NCBI GenBank assembly: GCA_036399775.1
Contig: DASWMJ010000093.1
Location: forward strand, 1-64,000
Source: JADMIH01 sp036399775
GTDB taxonomy: Bacteria; Chloroflexota; Chloroflexia; QHBQ01; JADMIH01
Reading direction: 5' to 3'
DNA: 64,000 nt
Part shown: piece after piece, positions 60,662 to 64,000 of the stretch
Layout: each line of letters starts with the position of its first letter
How positions within the stretch are numbered: position 1 is the stretch's first letter
Program-made: the position numbers and the translations under genes
Notes under the pieces: model-generated
What the model saw: only the letters and a program-made list of their open reading frames with translations
Database searches by the model: none
What the model was told of the DNA's origin: nothing

Positions 60662-61621
60662 TTGCATATCGTCGTTACTGGGGGGGCGGGGTTTATTGGG
60701 TCGCATCTTTGCGAGGCTTTGCTGGGCGAGGGGAACCGGGTTACGGTAATTGACAATTTTCTGACGGGCAGCCCGGCTAATATCGAGCATTTGGGGGGGC
60801 GGGCTGAGTTTCGGGTGATTGAGCACGATATTACGCAGGCCCTCCCGCCGAAAGAGCACGCGGGGCTGGGGAAGGTGGACGCGATTTTCCACCTGGCAAG
60901 CCCGGCTTCACCCGCCGATTTCAGCCGCATCCCGCTTGAGATAGCGATTATCAACTCGCAGGGTACGCGCAACGTGCTTGAGTGGGCGCGGTACCATGAG
61001 GCGAAGTACCTCGTTGCGTCTACGTCGGAGGCGTATGGCGACCCGTTGGTTCACCCACAGGACGAGGAGTACAGGGGGAACGTGAGCACGACGGGGCCGA
61101 GAGCCTGTTATGACGAGGGGAAACGGTTTGGCGAGGCGATTACCTCGGTGTACGTGAACAATTATGGGGTTGATGGGCGGATTGTGCGGATATTCAACAC
61201 CTATGGGCCGCGCATGAACCCGCAGGATGGGCGGTCGGTGCCCAATTTTATTACGCAGGCGTTGCGGGGCGAGCCGCTGACGGTGTACGGGAAGGGGAAC
61301 CAGACGCGCTCGTATTGCTACGTTAGTGACATGGTTGCGGGGTTGAGGGCGGTGATGTTCGCGCCGCCGGAGACGCGGGGGATGGTGTTCAACGTGGGGA
61401 ACCCTGACGAGAGGGAGATATTGGCGTTCGCGGAGATAATACGGGACTTGTGCGGGTCGGGGTCGCGGATAGAGTATTTGCCCGCGTTGCAGGACGATCC
61501 TGCGCGGCGGTGCCCGGATATTAGCCGCGTTAAGGGGATGTTGGGGTGGGAGCCGAAGGTTTCGCTGGAAGAGGGTTTGAGGAAGACGATTGCCTGGTTC
61601 CGCATGGCGTTAGATTGTTAG
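60662..61621 (+). CDS. UDP-glucuronate decarboxylase-like epimerase
   Basis: A 319-residue extended short-chain dehydrogenase. TGGAGFIGSHLCEALL is the NAD site (residues 6-21), STSEAYGDP holds the catalytic Ser/Thr, YDEGKRFGE gives Tyr and Lys of the catalytic pair, and RIFNTYGPRMNPQDGRSVPN follows. This order matches UDP-xylose synthase (UXS), which converts UDP-glucuronate to UDP-xylose; a dTDP-glucose dehydratase-like role is less likely because of the PRACYDEGKR motif. It would supply sugar to the surrounding polysaccharide locus. The start TTG 60662 has AAGGAGG seven bases upstream. Confidence 0.9.
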   Translation: MHIVVTGGAGFIGSHLCEALLGEGNRVTVIDNFLTGSPANIEHLGGRAEFRVIEHDITQALPPKEHAGLGKVDAIFHLASPASPADFSRIPLEIAIINSQGTRNVLEWARYHEAKYLVASTSEAYGDPLVHPQDEEYRGNVSTTGPRACYDEGKRFGEAITSVYVNNYGVDGRIVRIFNTYGPRMNPQDGRSVPNFITQALRGEPLTVYGKGNQTRSYCYVSDMVAGLRAVMFAPPETRGMVFNVGNPDEREILAFAEIIRDLCGSGSRIEYLPALQDDPARRCPDISRVKGMLGWEPKVSLEEGLRKTIAWFRMALDC

Positions 61622-61683
61622 TCTTCAAGCTAAACTTCTAGCTGTTGCATGTATGAACCAAGACTGTTCAAAGGCAAGGCAAT

Positions 61684-62376
61684 ATGACTGAATGGTTGGT
61701 TGGACTGACAGGCAAAGCTGATCATTTGGCTCAACTCCATACAGATTTCAACAGTAAGGTTTGGAGGGTTGTTGAAGTAGAAAGTAGCTTCTACCTCAAA
61801 TCTTCCAACTTTGACAAGTTCACCGACCATAATGAAGTCTTGCTTGAGGCACAAGAGCTACTCGCTGGCTTGAAAGGTGCCGTACTCTTTAGTCACAAAC
61901 GGATTTTATCCGTCGAAATTACTGGTAAAGTGCTGAGGAGCAACAAGGATGGCACGTATGAAACCATCAAGTACACTACCACGATTGATCTGACGATAGA
62001 ACTCCCAGAGACGAAGTTATCGCTAGAAGAAATAATGGATCTTGCCGCTCAAGATCAAGCAGTTTGTACGGCTCTAAGCGACTTTAGTCACATACGGTTT
62101 CGCTGGGTTAACTGGTACAAGGTGCTTGACACTATAAAACACGATATGGGTGGATTTAACGCATTATTAGAAATGGGTTGGATGAGCGACGACGAGCGTA
62201 GTCGCTTCACTGGTCCTGTCAACGACCGTAGGCTGCTCAGAGGCCAAGCGCGCCACGGCGAGCTAGGTCTGACACCCCAGAAGAATCCCATGAATACTAC
62301 CGAAGCAGAAGATTTCATAGTTCGTATTCTAATGAAATGGCTTGAATGGAAGCACTCTGATGGAAAGAAAAGTTGA
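61684..62376 (+). CDS. Protein of unknown function in an AT-rich patch
   Basis: A 230-residue cytoplasmic protein. It begins MTEWLVGLTGKADHLAQLHT, has a beta-rich middle with VLFSHKRILSVEITGKV and KYTTTIDLTIELPET, and a charged helical end with WLEWKHSD. I do not recognise a family. The gene is distinctly richer in A and T than the flanking polysaccharide genes, with codons such as AAA, ATT and GAA, so it may be a recent arrival. The ribosome site is poor. It lies between two sugar genes but may have no link to them. Confidence 0.65.
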   Translation: MTEWLVGLTGKADHLAQLHTDFNSKVWRVVEVESSFYLKSSNFDKFTDHNEVLLEAQELLAGLKGAVLFSHKRILSVEITGKVLRSNKDGTYETIKYTTTIDLTIELPETKLSLEEIMDLAAQDQAVCTALSDFSHIRFRWVNWYKVLDTIKHDMGGFNALLEMGWMSDDERSRFTGPVNDRRLLRGQARHGELGLTPQKNPMNTTEAEDFIVRILMKWLEWKHSDGKKS

Positions 62377-62425
62377 GGTGTTCTCATTACCTTCAATCAA
62401 GCAGAAGCATTTGTCTCTAGATCAT

Positions 62426-62465
62426 GCGCGAGGGACGAGATTCTTCGCTGCGCTCAGAATGACAA
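62426..62465. repeat. CGAGATTCTTCGCTGCGCTC repeat
   Basis: The same 30-base motif with GAATGACA end as at 28434-28461, 42559-42585 and 50379-50406. The short space 62377-62607 holds no gene. Confidence 0.8.
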
Positions 62466-62607
62466 AGGCTAGTGGGTTAACCTTCGGAAAGACTGTTTCT
62501 AAGGCATGTCGCTTTAGCAATGCCCCATCTGTGCTGCTCTCCCTACAGCCTCCTGTCACTTTAAATAGGCACGTCCTTTTTAGCACCAGGGTAATGATGT
62601 CGAAGTA

Positions 62608-64000
62608 ATGGCACATATGATAACTCAAAACTCAAAACTCAAAACTCAAAACTGGACTCAGGGCTGGCGGGAGCTTTGGCCCTGGGGGTGGTTGGCTGCG
62701 CTGGCGGTGGCGGGGGTTATCAGCGTGGCACCGCCTCTGATCGCGGGGGCGGCTCTTGGTGGGTTGGTGGTGGCGTTCCTTATCCTGCGGAACCCTGTTT
62801 GGGGGGCTTACGGGCTGGTGTTGAGCGTGCCGGTGCAGAAGGCGGTCAGCATCGACGCGGGGCCTGTCGAGATTACGGTTACGCAGGTGCTGTTCGTGTT
62901 CGTGCTGGGGGTGTGGTGGGCGTGGCTGGCGCTGCGGCAGGACAGGCGGTTGGTGGTCACCCCGGTGGCGGGGGCGCTGATACTTTTCCTCGTGGCAACA
63001 TTGCCGAGCCTGTGGGTCACGACTTCGATGCCGGAGAGCCTGGCGGAGATTTCGCGCTGGGTGGTTACTATCCTGGCGTATGTGATAATGGTCAACTCGG
63101 TGCAGACGCGGCGCGAGATGAACGGGCTGATAGTGGCGATGCTGGTGGCGGGGATGTCGGAGGCGCTGCTGGGGATCGTGCAGGCTTACAGTGGGTTTGG
63201 GCCGGAGAGCTTCAACGTGGGTGGCCTGCTGACCCGCGCTTACGGGACGATAGGCGCGCCCAATTCGTTCGCAGGTTATATCAATCTGAGCCTGCCCCTG
63301 GCGATCTCGCTGGCGCTTTACCAAGTTGGCAGGTGGAGAAAGGCGCGTGGGTTGGTGCCACTGCTTGAGAGGCCGTCTTTTGTTTCGTGGGAGAATTTGC
63401 GGGTGCCGGTGGGCATGCTGCTGGTGGCGCTGGTGCTCTTCTGGACGCTGATGACTACTCTTTCGAGGGGGGCGTGGGTTGGGCTGGCGGTGGGGGTGCT
63501 GGCTATGGTGCTGGCGCTGGGGAAGCGGGCGGCTGCGGCCATCTCGACGCTGTTCGCTACAAGTGTCGCGCTGGCGGGGTTGGGGTTGGTGGGGGCGCTG
63601 CCTCCTACCGTGTCGGAGCGATTTGGGCTGCTGGTCAGCCAGATTGCGGTGTTCGACCCCAGGGGCATTACGCCTACGCCTGAGAATTATGCGATTGTAG
63701 AGCGGATGGTGCATTGGCAAGTGGCGGGGAATATGTTCCTTTCGAGTCCCTGGGTAGGGGTGGGGATAGGCAATTTTAGCGTGCTGTTCAATACGTTCGG
63801 GGTGCAGGGGTGGCCTTATTCGCGGGGGCACGCGCACAACTACTATCTGCATACGCTGGCAGAAACCGGGGTGGTGGGGTTTACGTTCTACATGCTGATG
63901 CTGGTGACGGCGGTTGTGGTGGGGGTGAGGGCGCTCCGGCGGGTTAGGGCTGCGGGGGATGGCTATGGCGAGGCGGTAGTTATCGGCGCGCTGGGGATAC
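62608..64000 (+). CDS. O-antigen ligase family protein, cut by the window end
   Basis: An open frame runs from ATG 62608 (or ATG 62617) to the last base with no stop. It gives at least 464 residues with about ten membrane helices: ELWPWGWLAALAVAGVISV, later GTIGAPNSFAGYINLSLPL, TTLSRGAWVGLAVGVLAM, SPWVGVGIGNFSVLFN and RGHAHNYYLHTLAETGVVG. These are the Wzy_C/O-antigen-ligase motifs, including the loop with conserved His and Asn. It is a second ligase or polymerase of the same class as the fusion protein. The N-terminus NSKLKTQNSKLKTQNW is encoded by a CAAAACT array. The missing end and real start need the adjoining sequence. Confidence 0.85.
   Translation, partial: MAHMITQNSKLKTQNWTQGWRELWPWGWLAALAVAGVISVAPPLIAGAALGGLVVAFLILRNPVWGAYGLVLSVPVQKAVSIDAGPVEITVTQVLFVFVLGVWWAWLALRQDRRLVVTPVAGALILFLVATLPSLWVTTSMPESLAEISRWVVTILAYVIMVNSVQTRREMNGLIVAMLVAGMSEALLGIVQAYSGFGPESFNVGGLLTRAYGTIGAPNSFAGYINLSLPLAISLALYQVGRWRKARGLVPLLERPSFVSWENLRVPVGMLLVALVLFWTLMTTLSRGAWVGLAVGVLAMVLALGKRAAAAISTLFATSVALAGLGLVGALPPTVSERFGLLVSQIAVFDPRGITPTPENYAIVERMVHWQVAGNMFLSSPWVGVGIGNFSVLFNTFGVQGWPYSRGHAHNYYLHTLAETGVVGFTFYMLMLVTAVVVGVRALRRVRAAGDGYGEAVVIGALGI
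62620..62655. repeat. CAAAACT array at the start of the partial ligase gene
   Basis: Four or more units of CTCAAAA at 62623-62652, read in frame from the ATG, so the first 12 residues of the ligase are repeat-encoded unless the real start is further in. Confidence 0.75.

Overview
The window looks like a chromosomal segment of a GC-rich member of the Chloroflexota (inference). Pointers are an FG-GAP surface protein ending in SLH domains, Thr/Pro-rich linkers in exported proteins, a bacterial XPB-type helicase, a DnaJ-HspR-ClpC cluster, a K+-independent-type proton pyrophosphatase, a membrane protein with baseplate-J-like features, and very many short dispersed repeats. No rRNA, tRNA, CRISPR array or complete insertion sequence was recognised. 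The class or genus cannot be fixed from the sequence alone.

Layout. 0.3-5.4 kb: tandem-GNAT protein, ECF sigma factor with a membrane anti-sigma factor, CPBP protease. 5.4-6.8 kb: two back-to-back DUF433/DUF5615 toxin-antitoxin-like pairs on the minus strand. 6.9-12.3 kb: dnaJ-hspR-clpC stress genes; the last 72 bp of clpC are repeated about 1 kb downstream, beyond an AT-rich exported protein gene. 12.4-15.6 kb: FG-GAP/SLH surface protein. 15.9-21.4 kb: epimerase-like protein, then an overlapping run of baseplate-J-like membrane protein, DNA methyltransferase and ruvX, then a zinc-ribbon lipid-side protein. 21.6-24.8 kb: glycosyltransferase, polyprenyl glycosylphosphotransferase, moaC. 25.2-27.8 kb: SufR-like regulator divergent from a glucose/sorbosone-dehydrogenase-like protein. 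28.6-34.1 kb (minus): hppA, secF, secD. 34.5-38.3 kb: CorC-type transporter, rluB, cmk. 38.3-44.6 kb (minus): small protein, MFS exporter, PIN/antitoxin pair, purA, XPB-like helicase. 45.0-52.4 kb: MFS transporter, cobalamin adenosyltransferase, a three-gene unit containing DedA, Rieske protein, AlkZ-like protein. 52.7-53.2 kb: a DinB-family gene broken by one in-frame stop. 53.2-64 kb: an exopolysaccharide locus with a second glycosylphosphotransferase, two tandem paralogous glycoside-hydrolase-like proteins (the second fused to an O-antigen-ligase-type membrane domain), a UDP-glucuronate-decarboxylase-like enzyme and a second O-antigen ligase cut by the window end.

Working together. The initiating phosphotransferases, the GT2 enzyme, the nucleotide-sugar enzyme and the ligases would make and join envelope polysaccharide; the two anchored hydrolase-like domains sit outside the membrane where they could trim, transfer or recognise it. 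SecD/SecF and HppA belong to membrane export and energisation. DnaJ, HspR and ClpC form a self-regulated proteostasis unit.

The most unusual feature is the repeat load. At least four families of short arrays sit at gene ends, often as inverted pairs. Several genes take their stop codon and last residues from a repeat, and at least two genes carry repeats in frame inside the coding sequence. The strongest candidates for something undescribed are the hydrolase-ligase fusion pair (55.2-60.6 kb), the clpC-tail duplication around a foreign-looking gene (11.1-12.3 kb), and the composite inverted-array repeat elements.
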